Below are positions 17,136-26,777 of a stretch of DNA of 64,000 nucleotides, piece after piece (the first letter of the stretch is position 1; every line of letters begins with the position of its first letter). The position numbers and the translations under genes were made by a program. The notes under the pieces were generated by a model. It ran no database searches and had not been told where the DNA came from. It worked only from the letters and a program-made list of their open reading frames with translations. Origin of the DNA: an uncultured Spirochaetaceae bacterium (lineage in GTDB: Bacteria; Spirochaetota; Spirochaetia; Sphaerochaetales; Sphaerochaetaceae). The stretch lies in the NCBI GenBank assembly GCA_944392985.1, contig CALXYL010000001.1:153125-217124 (forward strand), in the 5' to 3' direction.

Positions 17136-17717
17136 TCAGAGGATGGAGAACATGATTCCAATGCCTCTGTATCTTTCATATGCAGGATACAGCGGGAACT
17201 GGTAGAACACACCGACGGAGATCCCATACCATTTCCCGATATTCAGCTCAGTCATCAGCTTAGGCCGAAGCATGATGCCATTGAAGCCAAGCGTATATGA
17301 ATCGCTCTGGTATGGCGTTATGACGAACTGCATGAAATACCCGATATCGCAGGCGACATAGACGTCGAAGCTCCAGAACTTCATGAACTTCCATCCAAGG
17401 GACAAACCGCTCTCGATATCGAATTCAAGAAGCGCCAGAGAGCCAGTCGATCCAAGCGGGGACATGAAGTAATCCCCCTGCGCATAGAACTCGAAGCGGA
17501 AGAGATCTGTCTCTGCGCCTATCGTGAAACCTCCCCCGAAATTCATCGAGTCACCGAAGAGGACGGAACGGGCATACAGATCATATGTAGGATATACACC
17601 ATCCCACAATGCAGCCCACCACCCTTCGGGATCGAGCTTTACATCCTCGCTCTCAGCCGCAGCAGCAGGAAATGAAAGCGCAAGGACAATCATGATCAGA
17701 ACAGGAAATCTTCTCAT
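17136..17717 (-). CDS. predicted outer-membrane beta-barrel protein
   Basis: 193 aa with a typical Sec signal peptide (MRRFPVLIMIVLALSFPAAAA, cleavage likely after the alanines). The mature part alternates short amphipathic strands rich in Tyr, Phe and Gly, such as FGGGFTIGAETDLFRFEFYA and YGISVGVFYQF. It ends in a hydrophobic strand GIGIMFSIL, as barrel proteins do. ATG 17717 overlaps the stop of the upstream lipoprotein gene by 4 nt. Last gene of the FN3-lipoprotein operon. No specific family recognised. Confidence 0.7.
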   Translation of the reverse strand: MRRFPVLIMIVLALSFPAAAAESEDVKLDPEGWWAALWDGVYPTYDLYARSVLFGDSMNFGGGFTIGAETDLFRFEFYAQGDYFMSPLGSTGSLALLEFDIESGLSLGWKFMKFWSFDVYVACDIGYFMQFVITPYQSDSYTLGFNGIMLRPKLMTELNIGKWYGISVGVFYQFPLYPAYERYRGIGIMFSIL

Positions 17718-18211
17718 ATGCTTTCCCCTTCCCACTTCTCAAGCTGGGCTGCGAATACCTCATCATCCATCGACACAGCATCTTCCGGGAATCCGTTCTC
17801 TCCAGCTGCAGGGGAAAGGCGGAGAATCCTGGACGGAGTGGATGCATCTGCGCTCCACTCGAAAAGATAGACGTTGTCAACACCTTCCGCGAAGCAGTAC
17901 CCGCCTTCAAAGAGTCCGGGAGTCTGTCTATCAACGCGGAAGCGTATCTCGCCGGTTGCCATCTCGAAATCAAAGGAAGCGAGATCAATCGCATAAGTGC
18001 CGCTTGTGACATACCCTCTGTCCTCTACATACTGGATCATGCTGTATGTACCATCCTCCCTGAGCGTGAAGGCATATGAGAAGCCCTCCTCCGCCACAAG
18101 TATCTTATAGCTCCCGATAAGCGGATTCGGGTGGACAATCACTCCACAGCTGGATGCCAGAAGAAGAACAGCAACTGCAACGAGGATCCTACTCAGAACT
18201 GACTTCCGCAT
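17714..18211 (-). CDS. small lipoprotein
   Basis: 165 aa. The N-terminus MRKSVLSRILVAVAVLLLASSC ends in a lipobox (LASSC), predicting lipid attachment at the cysteine. The mature part reads as a small beta-rich domain with YTLREDGTYS-like and TGEIRFRVD segments, similar in style to lipocalin-like periplasmic proteins, but I recognise no family. ATG 18211 has GGAG at spacing 8; it overlaps the end of the preceding FN3 gene by 23 nt and the following gene by 4 nt. Confidence 0.65.
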   Translation of the reverse strand: MRKSVLSRILVAVAVLLLASSCGVIVHPNPLIGSYKILVAEEGFSYAFTLREDGTYSMIQYVEDRGYVTSGTYAIDLASFDFEMATGEIRFRVDRQTPGLFEGGYCFAEGVDNVYLFEWSADASTPSRILRLSPAAGENGFPEDAVSMDDEVFAAQLEKWEGESI

Positions 18212-20411
18212 ACACATCGCTCCATCCCTGCTTGACAAGGTAGTTTCCAGAGAACTTCTGGTTATTCGTATTGAGACTGTTGAAATCAATCTCCCCGGGG
18301 TACATCTGGGATTCAATCACGAGGTTTCCAACGACGCCGCTTCCCCATCCGCTCATCTTCGCGCCCTTCATCACGTACTGTCCAGTTCCGCGAAGCTCTG
18401 ATCTCTCTCCGAATGCGTTATATACGAAGGTTATATCAGCGGACATATTGGTGATGCTCACATTCCCCGTGAAGTAGCGGAGTGTTCCTCCCGCGTTTCC
18501 GCCAACAGTCACATCCCCCTGGCTGCTTATCCCAGGATTGTAGATCTTATATGAAAGCTGGTTCGAGGCCGCGCCGTTCTTATCTGGATTCCACTTCGAC
18601 TGAAGCTCCGCAGACATCTCGCTGCGGTACTCCCACGGCTTTAGGATCCACTTCTCGAACATCCTGACATACGCCTCATCCGTCATCGCGCCCCAGCCTT
18701 CCTGCCATGCTGTCCATTCTGTCGTCCTTCCGAATGGATTCATCTTCCTTGCCCTGTATGAATACTTCACGAAGAGCTCCGGTGGCGAGATTTCAAGCGC
18801 ATTGACACCTGAGGTGATCTTATCAGCAGCAACGGTGAAGGTCTCTGTTCCTTCACTGCCCATATTGACCTCGATCTCCATCGTCACGCCAGGCGCTTCC
18901 GCTGTCGCGGTGTATGCAACAGGATACAGGCCATTGGCATCCGAAAGGGATATATCATCAGGAGGCATGTTCGGAACAACAGTGAAGTCATTTGCCTTGA
19001 TCTCATCAGGAGAGACAACTGCGGAGGAGGCTGACTTCTCACTGCCGCTGAGGACGGAAAAACGGAAGTCATTTGCATTCACAGTGCTGAAATCATATTC
19101 ACGAGTGACCTCTTCCTTGACAGGAACCCTTTCTATCTCCTTCCATGCGCCATCACCATTGAGACTGCCCTCGACAAGGTAATCCCAATCCCTGTCATCA
19201 TCAAATCCAAGCGGCGCATCGATAGTGATTGCCATCTTTCCGGAACCATAGTCAACAGAGCTCTCAAATGATGTCGGAGGAGAGAGAAGGTATCCTTCAT
19301 CCCTGACAGCAGGCCCAGGAAGATTCATCTCACCGCTGCCCTCGACATCAACAAGGCACGATGCCTTCACGCTGTACTCATATGTGATGTTCGGCTCAAG
19401 GCCGCTCATGTCCTCGAAGCGGTAGATATCACCTGTCCTGGTGACTCCAGCGGGGAACACCTCATCCACGCTTTGGAAGGTTGCAACGACGATCTCCTCC
19501 TCTCCCGGAGCCATCCTTGTGATCTCCCAGGTATATCCCCCGTCAGTCTGTGCCTCACGTGCCGGAACATCCCATTCAACAACGATCCTGTCACCATACC
19601 CTGCCTTGCTGACGGATACACCGGTAGGAGCTGAAGGAGCGCCCTCGACATATGTGTATCCGATCCTGGTGACAGAGGGACTGCTCTTAGAGCTCGACTG
19701 GACGCTGATGATGCGGAAATAAAGCTGTTTGCCGTAATCAGCGGAATCAGGATAGTAATAGAATGAATTATTGCCAGACCTAAGAGGAGGCACACCGGAT
19801 TCGACATCCACCCAATCAATCCTGTCCGTGGATGTCTGGATATCATAGCTCTGGACCTTCTCGACCCCGGACCAGCGGATCTCAATGTAGTCCGTAGCGA
19901 CACCCTGGTCTGCACTGACAGTCTGAGGAGGCGTCAGGAGCCAGCCCTTCTCCACCTTTGAGAACTGCGGCTTTACGCCGAAACGCATCTCCGCATTGTC
20001 ATTGTGAGCCTGAACAACATAGAGATAGGCTTTGTCAGCTGTCGCGGAGAGATCCTGCGTATCCGAATAAAGCACGCTGTTCTTGCCATCAGCATCAATC
20101 GAATCAATCAATGTCCAGTAAAGCGAATCATAACCGCCAGTGCTCTCGAAGGAGCTATCTACCTCCGCCCTGTAGATCATGTAGTATTCAGCATGCTTTA
20201 CTGAGCTGAATGAAAGCGTGATGCGATCCGAGAATGCGGCCTGTGACACACGGAGATTGCGCGGTGCCGCCCCTGTGAAAAGCACGCTCGATGAGGATGA
20301 GGACGGATTGCGCTCCACATCCAGCATATCACCATTGATGATGTTCCAGTTGCAGGATCCAAGGAGCACTGAGAGGAGCATGACAGCAATGATTGTTCTT
20401 AGACCTTTCAT
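18189..20411 (-). CDS. large FN3-repeat lipoprotein B
   Basis: 740 aa. The signal peptide ends in lipobox LLGSC (16-20), and a serine-rich linker follows. Then come several fibronectin-III-like repeats recognised by recurring APRNLRVSQ, ITLSFSSV and YEYSVKASC patterns. The C-terminal 150 residues form a different domain starting EAYVRMFEKWILKPWEY. GAGGAGG upstream supports the start. Located 10 nt after lipoprotein A, a paralogue with the same layout, so probably cotranscribed. Likely surface or periplasmic, binding glycans or protein partners; this is inferred only from the architecture. Confidence 0.72.
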   Translation of the reverse strand: MKGLRTIIAVMLLSVLLGSCNWNIINGDMLDVERNPSSSSSSVLFTGAAPRNLRVSQAAFSDRITLSFSSVKHAEYYMIYRAEVDSSFESTGGYDSLYWTLIDSIDADGKNSVLYSDTQDLSATADKAYLYVVQAHNDNAEMRFGVKPQFSKVEKGWLLTPPQTVSADQGVATDYIEIRWSGVEKVQSYDIQTSTDRIDWVDVESGVPPLRSGNNSFYYYPDSADYGKQLYFRIISVQSSSKSSPSVTRIGYTYVEGAPSAPTGVSVSKAGYGDRIVVEWDVPAREAQTDGGYTWEITRMAPGEEEIVVATFQSVDEVFPAGVTRTGDIYRFEDMSGLEPNITYEYSVKASCLVDVEGSGEMNLPGPAVRDEGYLLSPPTSFESSVDYGSGKMAITIDAPLGFDDDRDWDYLVEGSLNGDGAWKEIERVPVKEEVTREYDFSTVNANDFRFSVLSGSEKSASSAVVSPDEIKANDFTVVPNMPPDDISLSDANGLYPVAYTATAEAPGVTMEIEVNMGSEGTETFTVAADKITSGVNALEISPPELFVKYSYRARKMNPFGRTTEWTAWQEGWGAMTDEAYVRMFEKWILKPWEYRSEMSAELQSKWNPDKNGAASNQLSYKIYNPGISSQGDVTVGGNAGGTLRYFTGNVSITNMSADITFVYNAFGERSELRGTGQYVMKGAKMSGWGSGVVGNLVIESQMYPGEIDFNSLNTNNQKFSGNYLVKQGWSDVYAEVSSE

Positions 20412-20421
20412 ATCATCCTCC

Positions 20422-23400
20422 TCAGTATGGCCTCACAAGGCTGTCGCTGTCCGGAACGCGGACAGGTTCACCGTTGTTTATCGTGACGTTGTAATAAGCA
20501 TTAGACGAAATCGTTGTCACATCGATGTTATGCAGCTGCACGACCGCAGGCCAGTATCCTTCTCCCGTGATATCAACAAAGCCCTGGCGTGCCTCCGCGT
20601 TGCTGTCATTATCCATGTAGCCTATGTATTGGAGAGGATCGACACCAAGATATCCACTAGATCCACCATCAGCCCAGATCCTTATATCAATCCAGTCCCC
20701 ACCTGTGCGGGTGTTGAATAGAAGGGAACCATACTGGCTGTAATCCCTCAGTCCGATCCACCCAGGATTGGATCCCTGAGGATCGCCATGCGCCGAATGC
20801 ACCTCAAACCCGTTTCCTGGAGCATATTCATTCTGGGAACGATCACCTCCAACATAATCAACAGATCCAGTCCACCAGTCAGAGAAGCCTACATTTGCAA
20901 GATTGGAGCTGAGAACGCCATTGAGAAGGTTCACATATTCCTCTGCCTTGAGCTGTCTCCTTGCGCTTCCCTCAACTGACACAGCCTCAGATGAAAGGCC
21001 GCTGCCGTTTGATGCTGCGATGGTGTAGCCCGTTATGTCGAGGCTGTCACGGAGGATGCCTGTATCATCGTGGTATATGTATGTGCCTTCAAGGAGCCCT
21101 GTCGGCTGGTATGACAGATCACCGTCTGTGAATGCAGCGCTGTGGTCGTTGCCGGAGACAGGCACAGTGACGCTTTCGCCAAGAACGGAGATCGTGTATT
21201 CAGAGGCACCGGGTACCCTCGTCCATGTCAGGACTGTGTATGGCATGTAGTATCCGCCCCCATCCTTTGATGCTGTTCCAGCAGATGCTGATGTGACAGA
21301 ACCTAATGCATAGCCAAGGTTGACCTGCTCCATCTCGAGTGTCACTTCATTCTTCTCGGATCCGAAATCTGAAGGCTTCTCCGTCTCCCCTGTCCCCATT
21401 GCTGATGTGACAGTGTAATAGGGCTTAGAGAGATCGGGAGACTGGTCGGAATACTCTGTGTCCGTGATGCCGCTTGCGATCCGTACGGCATCGGAAAGAT
21501 CTGACAGGGAGTATCTGTAGACGGAATAGCTCTCCGCGCCTTCCACACCATCCCATGTGATCACGACCCTGTCCTTATACTCTCCCTTCGTTGCCCTGAT
21601 GTTCTCCGGCGCTGACAGGAAACCACCTTTGACAATGTCTGAATAAACACTGCCTTCGCCATCATGAGAAGCGTTGTATGCTTTGAATCTGATAAGGATA
21701 TCATTGCCTTCGATGCTGTCCTTTCCGATGGAAAGCCCATTGGAACTTATATCCACAGCAAATGGCTCCGACCAGGAATCCCCATCCTCGCTGTACTGGT
21801 ACTCATATACGATGCCGTCAAGTATGGCATTGCTGCTGTTCCACGAGAGATCAACCCTATCAGGGAAGGATGAGATCGAGAGTGAGAAGTCATCGGGGAA
21901 TGAGAGGACACTCGCCTCGGAAGTCGAAACGGAGAAATACTGATCATCAAGAGCAGAAGCAAAGAGCCTCAGATCGACCTTCCCCGTTTCCTTCATATCG
22001 ATAAGAGCGCTGAAGCGGCCGTTTCCTATATCATGCGCGTTGACCACCGGATGCGCCTCCCCTCCATCGATCGAATAGCTGTAGGTATAGCTTTCAGGGC
22101 TGACGTACTCATCACCGGCGAATACACCCCAGCTGATCTCGATCCTCCCGACTCTGTCATTCCTTGTTGATATATCCTCCGTGATGAGCGGTTTCACAGC
22201 AAGCGACAGAGGGGATTCAGACGTGAATTCCTGGTACTCCCTATAGATGCTCCCATCTTCGCGGAGAAGCACGAGCTCATAGCTGTACTGATGCTCTTCG
22301 TAAAGGGATGGATCTTCCTTTGAAAGTGTTTCCGTGAATCCGAATGATCCGTCCACATGCGCTGCGTCAGGGATAACCGATACCTCAGCATCCCCTTCAG
22401 GATGCATGACAGTCCTTCTCACTCCCCACTTCAGGCCAAGATCGTCAGCAAGCTGATATGGAGCGAATGAGAGGGTGACACCAGCCTTCGCCGGCCCCAT
22501 CGCCTGATAAGCGGCGCTTGCAGAATCCACTTCAGGACAGAAGAGATGGCCCTCTTCAGAGGCAATGGGTGTCCCGGATCGGTAGACACTCTCATCATCG
22601 CCTTCAATCGGCTTGAGGACCGTCGTCACGCGATAGCGGTAGGAGACACCGGGAACCGCATTGCGATCCTTGTACTGATACGCCAGCGTTTCCCCGATAT
22701 CATCCTCGCTGATCAGCTCCGTCTCCTTGCGCTGACCATCTGCTTCCTCATCGAGGATTACTGTCCACTCTTCACTGCTGCCTTCTGCCCGTTCGATTAT
22801 GAAGTAGCAGAAATCATCAGCGATCATCTCCGTCAATGACCATTTCGGGACAACCCACTGTACTCCGATGTAGTCGCTTCTGTCAGATATGATCGTATAA
22901 TCGCTGACGGCATCAGGCGTGTAATCCTCTGATATCACGGCGGAGATCACATCCGAGGCGATCTCCGTTTCTGAGCCATCCTCACCCTTTATCCTCATCA
23001 AAGCCTGGAAATCATAGGACTTGCCGTATTCAAAGCTGCTCTCATTGTTTCCCAGCTTCACAGTGTCCCCTGTCACCGGCCTGCCCTCATCATAATGCGT
23101 CCAGCTTTCCTCTCCACTCATCCTGTACCGGACAAAATACTCAGCTTCATAGAGCAGCTGGCCTTCATAGCCAACCTGATTGGGGCTGTGCCATACGAGA
23201 GTGACATCATGGACGGTAGGGAAAACAAGGAACTGGATGCTGCGCGGAGCCATTGCAGCCTCGACGATATCACTATGTACCGACTCCCTGGTTTCAGATC
23301 CGAAGCTGGTCACCGCCTTGACAGCAAAGAAATAGGATTCATTCGGATTGATGTTAAGCCCCCCTGCTCCATCAGGGCCTGTGATGACACAGCTTGTGGA

Positions 23401-23667
23401 AGCAACTGGAGGGGCTGCCCTCCCGAAAGCAGATGGCTGATCCGCAGAAGCATACTCAACAACATACCAGTCAGCCTCCTCCACCTCATCCCAGGTCAGC
23501 ACGAATCTGTTCTCAAGTCCGCTCTGTACCTGAAGGTTCTGCACCTGAGGCGGATCCAGATATGGCTTGTCCGAAGAGGATGGCAAAGGGGGGATGCTCG
23601 CAGGGCATGATACGAAAAGCATCAGACAGAGGAGAAGGAGCATCATGATATATGGTTTTCTATTCAT
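20422..23667 (-). CDS. large FN3-repeat lipoprotein A
   Basis: 1081 aa, first gene of the envelope operon. The signal peptide ends in lipobox LFVSC, followed by a Pro/Ser linker. Multiple fibronectin-III-like modules are visible through repeated VQNLQVQSGLENRFVLTWDE, IQVSW-type and YRYRVTTVL strands; the module near residue 690 (PENIRATKGEYKDRVVITWD) is the clearest. The C-terminal domain starts EEYVNLLNGVLSSNL and is rich in Gly, Asn and Trp. No catalytic motif seen. The start lacks a good Shine-Dalgarno sequence, so it could lie at the later Met residues 8-9. An 18-bp palindrome sits in the leader. Confidence 0.72.
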   Translation of the reverse strand: MNRKPYIMMLLLLCLMLFVSCPASIPPLPSSSDKPYLDPPQVQNLQVQSGLENRFVLTWDEVEEADWYVVEYASADQPSAFGRAAPPVASTSCVITGPDGAGGLNINPNESYFFAVKAVTSFGSETRESVHSDIVEAAMAPRSIQFLVFPTVHDVTLVWHSPNQVGYEGQLLYEAEYFVRYRMSGEESWTHYDEGRPVTGDTVKLGNNESSFEYGKSYDFQALMRIKGEDGSETEIASDVISAVISEDYTPDAVSDYTIISDRSDYIGVQWVVPKWSLTEMIADDFCYFIIERAEGSSEEWTVILDEEADGQRKETELISEDDIGETLAYQYKDRNAVPGVSYRYRVTTVLKPIEGDDESVYRSGTPIASEEGHLFCPEVDSASAAYQAMGPAKAGVTLSFAPYQLADDLGLKWGVRRTVMHPEGDAEVSVIPDAAHVDGSFGFTETLSKEDPSLYEEHQYSYELVLLREDGSIYREYQEFTSESPLSLAVKPLITEDISTRNDRVGRIEISWGVFAGDEYVSPESYTYSYSIDGGEAHPVVNAHDIGNGRFSALIDMKETGKVDLRLFASALDDQYFSVSTSEASVLSFPDDFSLSISSFPDRVDLSWNSSNAILDGIVYEYQYSEDGDSWSEPFAVDISSNGLSIGKDSIEGNDILIRFKAYNASHDGEGSVYSDIVKGGFLSAPENIRATKGEYKDRVVITWDGVEGAESYSVYRYSLSDLSDAVRIASGITDTEYSDQSPDLSKPYYTVTSAMGTGETEKPSDFGSEKNEVTLEMEQVNLGYALGSVTSASAGTASKDGGGYYMPYTVLTWTRVPGASEYTISVLGESVTVPVSGNDHSAAFTDGDLSYQPTGLLEGTYIYHDDTGILRDSLDITGYTIAASNGSGLSSEAVSVEGSARRQLKAEEYVNLLNGVLSSNLANVGFSDWWTGSVDYVGGDRSQNEYAPGNGFEVHSAHGDPQGSNPGWIGLRDYSQYGSLLFNTRTGGDWIDIRIWADGGSSGYLGVDPLQYIGYMDNDSNAEARQGFVDITGEGYWPAVVQLHNIDVTTISSNAYYNVTINNGEPVRVPDSDSLVRPY

Positions 23668-23700
23668 AGATTCTATCGAAGGGTTCCTTTTTCAGCAGAT

Positions 23701-23718
23701 GATGGGACATGTCCCATC
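23701..23718. promoter_or_regulatory. 18-bp perfect palindrome upstream of the lipoprotein operon
   Basis: GATGGGACATGTCCCATC, a perfect inverted repeat 34 nt upstream of the lipoprotein A start. A weak promoter (TTGCAA, 17 nt, TAGCAT) would place it immediately downstream of +1. It could be a repressor operator or an RNA hairpin. Confidence 0.5.
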
Positions 23719-23810
23719 GTGCCGGATGCTATCGGATAAAAACCTTTGTTGCAATAGAGAAAAATGACAGTTGGGGTAAGAATTGTTCGATTATCTGTTT
23801 TTAATTGATG

Positions 23811-23840
23811 GAAAAGAAGGGCACGCCAACAGACGTGCCC
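23811..23840 (-). terminator. terminator of ppdK
   Basis: Minus-strand hairpin GGGCACG/CGTGCCC (8-nt loop) followed by TTCTTTTCC, 20 nt after the ppdK stop. Confidence 0.85.
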
Positions 23841-23859
23841 CTCCATGCATGTGCGTATC

Positions 23860-26565
23860 TTACTTCGATGCGCCCTGTGCAATAGCAGCCTGAGCTGCTG
23901 CAAGCCTCGCGATAGGAACACGGAACGGTGAGCAGGATACGTAGTCAAGGCCAACTGACTGGCAGAAGGCGATTGACTTCGGATCGCCGCCATGCTCGCC
24001 GCAGATACCCATCTTCATTCCAGGCCTTACGCCGCGACCAAGACTGACAGCCGTCTTGATGAGCTTTCCAACACCATCGAAATCAATGGTCTGGAACGGA
24101 TCATACGGATAGAACTGCTTGTCAGGATCGTTGACATAGTGCGAGAGGAACGAAGCCGCATCATCGCGTGAGAAGCCGCATGTCATCTGAGTCAGGTCAT
24201 TCGTACCGAACGAGAAGAACTCAGCGGACTTCGCAATCTCATCTGCAGTGATTGCAGCCCTTGGCACCTCGACCATCGTACCGAGCCTGTACTCGATCTT
24301 GAGTCCCTGCTCCTCGAATACCTTGGCAATGACTGCCTCAGCATGCCTCTTGCAGAAATCGAACTCCTTGTAGATGCCTACGAGAGGAATCATGATCTCC
24401 GGATGGACATCGACACCCTGCCTCTTGACTGTGATCGCAGCCTCGATGATAGCCCTGACCTGCATCTCAAGGATCTCAGGATAGACAATCGCCAGACGGC
24501 ATCCGCGGAAGCCAAGCATCGGGTTGAACTCCTGGAGAGCGTTGATCTTCTTCGAGATCGCCTCAACGGTCGTTCCAAGCTGGAGAGCCATCTCATGGCG
24601 CGATGTATGGTCATTCGGAAGGAACTCATGGAGTGGCGGATCCAGGAGCCTGATCGTGACAGGAAGTCCCTTCAGCTCACGGAAGATGCCGATGAAGTCC
24701 TCCCTCTGCATCGGAAGGAGCTCGGAAAGCGCAATCTGGCGCTCGCCATAGGTATCAGCAAGGATCATCTTCCTCATGGAGATGATTCTCTTTCCTCCGA
24801 AGAACATATGCTCAGTGCGGCAGAGACCGACACCCTCAGCGCCAAGCTGTACAGCATGGTGTGCATCCGCAGGTGTATCCGCATTCGTGCGGACAGCCAT
24901 CGTCTTCAGCTCGCTGACATATCCCATGAACTTGCTGTAGTTCTGGTAGAGTGTCGACTCGCTCTCCTGCATCGTGCCTTCAAGCACCTGCATGATCTCC
25001 GACGGCTTTACAGGGATCTTCTGAGCATAGACAGCGCCCGTGAATCCATCGATTGCCATATAGTCGCCCTCAGAGAGCATCTGGCCATTGACCTCAAGAG
25101 TCTTCTTGATCTCATCGACATGGATCTCTCCACAGCCGGAGACACACGGGCATCCCATTCCTCTTGCAACGACTGCAGCATGGCTTGTCATACCGCCGCG
25201 GCATGTGACGATACCCTTGGAAACCGCCATGCCTCCGATATCCTCAGGGGATGTCTCGGTGCGGACGAGAAGGACATCCTTGCCCATCGCTGCAGCTTCC
25301 TCAGCCTCAGCTGCGGTGAAATAGATCTGGCCGCAGGCTCCTCCTGGGGATGCATTGAGACCATGCGTTGTCTCCTTAAGTCCGAGATCGTGGATATAGG
25401 TATTGTCAAGGATAGGAGCAAAGAGCTTGTTGAACTCGGAAGCAGGAACGCGTGATACCGCTGTCTTCTTGTCGATGAGTCCTTCCTCAACCATCTCCAC
25501 CTGGCTGCGGAGCCATGCGAAGATCGTCCTCTTTCCGTTCCTCGTCTGGAGCATGTAGAGCTTGCCTTCCTGGATCGTGAACTCAATATCCTGCATATCA
25601 TGATAATGCTTCTCAAGAGTCTCGCGGATCCTGCAGAGCTGCTCATATACTGCGGGATTAGCCTTCATCAGCGTATCGATCTTCTGCGGCGTGCGGATAC
25701 CTGCAACGACATCCTCACCCTGCGCATTCATCAGGTACTCACCGAAGAACTTGTTCTCGCCTGTCGACGGGTCGCGTGTGAAAGCAACACCGGTACCGGA
25801 AGTCTCTCCCATGTTGCCGAACACCATGGACTGGACATTGACAGCAGTTCCGAGAAGGCCGCGGATATCATTCATCAGCCTGTACTTGATCGCCCTGTCA
25901 TTGTTCCATGACCTGAATACGGCATCGATTGTCTTGAAGAGCTGGTACTCAGGATCGGTCGGGAAGTCCTCACCTGTTGCCTTCTTGTAGATGATGTTAT
26001 AGCGCTTGATGACTTCCTTGAGGTTGTCAACATCAAGCTCTGTATCGAAATGCTTGCCATTCTCATCCTTCACGGACTGGAGCGCATACTCGAAGCTGGA
26101 GTGAGGAACACCCATGACGACATCACCGAACATCTGGATGAAGCGCCTGTAGCTATCCCATGCAAAGCGCTCATTGCCAGTCTTCTTGATCAGAGCCTGG
26201 AGCGAATCGGGATTGAGACCGAGATTGAGGACGGTATCCATCATGCCGGGCATCGACTGAGCAGCGCCGGAGCGGACGGAAACAAGGAGCGGATTCTCCT
26301 TATCGCCGAGCTTTGCGCCCATCATCTTTTCCAGCTTATGGAGATTCTCGATTACCTGATCCCTCATTCCTTCGGGGTATGCCTTATGCTGATCCCAGTA
26401 TGCACACGCTTCTGTCGTGATGGTGAATCCAGGAGGGACAGGAAGCCCGATGGATGTCATATCCGCCAGGTTCGCACCCTTGCCTCCGAGAAGATCCTTC
26501 ATATCGGCTCTTCCCTCAGCCTTTCCCTCGCCAAAGAAATAAACATACTTTTTCGTTTCTGCCAT
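23860..26565 (-). CDS. ppdK: pyruvate, phosphate dikinase
   Basis: Interconverts pyruvate, ATP and phosphate with PEP, AMP and pyrophosphate; in anaerobes it often replaces pyruvate kinase or feeds gluconeogenesis. The 901-aa protein has the N-terminal ATP-grasp domain starting LLGGKGANLADM, a swivelling domain with the phosphorylated His in GGMTSHAAVVARGMGCPCV, and a C-terminal PEP barrel ending with the CGEHGGDP motif. Length is typical. AGGAAG lies 8 nt upstream of the ATG, and the gene is a single transcription unit with its own promoter and terminator. Confidence 0.97.
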   Translation of the reverse strand: MAETKKYVYFFGEGKAEGRADMKDLLGGKGANLADMTSIGLPVPPGFTITTEACAYWDQHKAYPEGMRDQVIENLHKLEKMMGAKLGDKENPLLVSVRSGAAQSMPGMMDTVLNLGLNPDSLQALIKKTGNERFAWDSYRRFIQMFGDVVMGVPHSSFEYALQSVKDENGKHFDTELDVDNLKEVIKRYNIIYKKATGEDFPTDPEYQLFKTIDAVFRSWNNDRAIKYRLMNDIRGLLGTAVNVQSMVFGNMGETSGTGVAFTRDPSTGENKFFGEYLMNAQGEDVVAGIRTPQKIDTLMKANPAVYEQLCRIRETLEKHYHDMQDIEFTIQEGKLYMLQTRNGKRTIFAWLRSQVEMVEEGLIDKKTAVSRVPASEFNKLFAPILDNTYIHDLGLKETTHGLNASPGGACGQIYFTAAEAEEAAAMGKDVLLVRTETSPEDIGGMAVSKGIVTCRGGMTSHAAVVARGMGCPCVSGCGEIHVDEIKKTLEVNGQMLSEGDYMAIDGFTGAVYAQKIPVKPSEIMQVLEGTMQESESTLYQNYSKFMGYVSELKTMAVRTNADTPADAHHAVQLGAEGVGLCRTEHMFFGGKRIISMRKMILADTYGERQIALSELLPMQREDFIGIFRELKGLPVTIRLLDPPLHEFLPNDHTSRHEMALQLGTTVEAISKKINALQEFNPMLGFRGCRLAIVYPEILEMQVRAIIEAAITVKRQGVDVHPEIMIPLVGIYKEFDFCKRHAEAVIAKVFEEQGLKIEYRLGTMVEVPRAAITADEIAKSAEFFSFGTNDLTQMTCGFSRDDAASFLSHYVNDPDKQFYPYDPFQTIDFDGVGKLIKTAVSLGRGVRPGMKMGICGEHGGDPKSIAFCQSVGLDYVSCSPFRVPIARLAAAQAAIAQGASK

Positions 26566-26597
26566 TTTCTTTCTTCCTAATTCTAGTTTTCGCTATG

Positions 26598-26626
26598 ATG
26601 TTATCGATTCAGTGTGTTATGGTCAA
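26598..26626 (-). promoter_or_regulatory. promoter of ppdK
   Basis: Minus-strand -35 TTGACC (26621-26626), 17-nt spacer, -10 TAACAT (26598-26603). Confidence 0.72.
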
Positions 26627-26702
26627 TCATATCCGGGATGTTAACTCTTACCAGATCAGCAAATTAAATCCATCAAAAAATGAAACATCATTCCATTTTG
26701 AT

Positions 26703-26730
26703 GCAAAAGCTCCCGGTTGTTTCCGGGAGC
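26703..26730 (-). terminator. terminator of the feo operon
   Basis: Minus-strand hairpin GCTCCCGG/CCGGGAGC (26709-26730, 6-nt loop) followed by TTTT. It lies 47 nt after the HMA-protein stop. Confidence 0.85.
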
Positions 26731-26777
26731 ACGCACCAATGCGTGAAGCATATCCTTCCGAAGAAACGGATAAGCTC

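Noticed and set aside
24343..25455. Long open frame on the plus strand (370 codons) inside ppdK
   Set aside because: It is antisense to a textbook PPDK with all motifs intact; long antisense frames arise from the codon bias of this genome.
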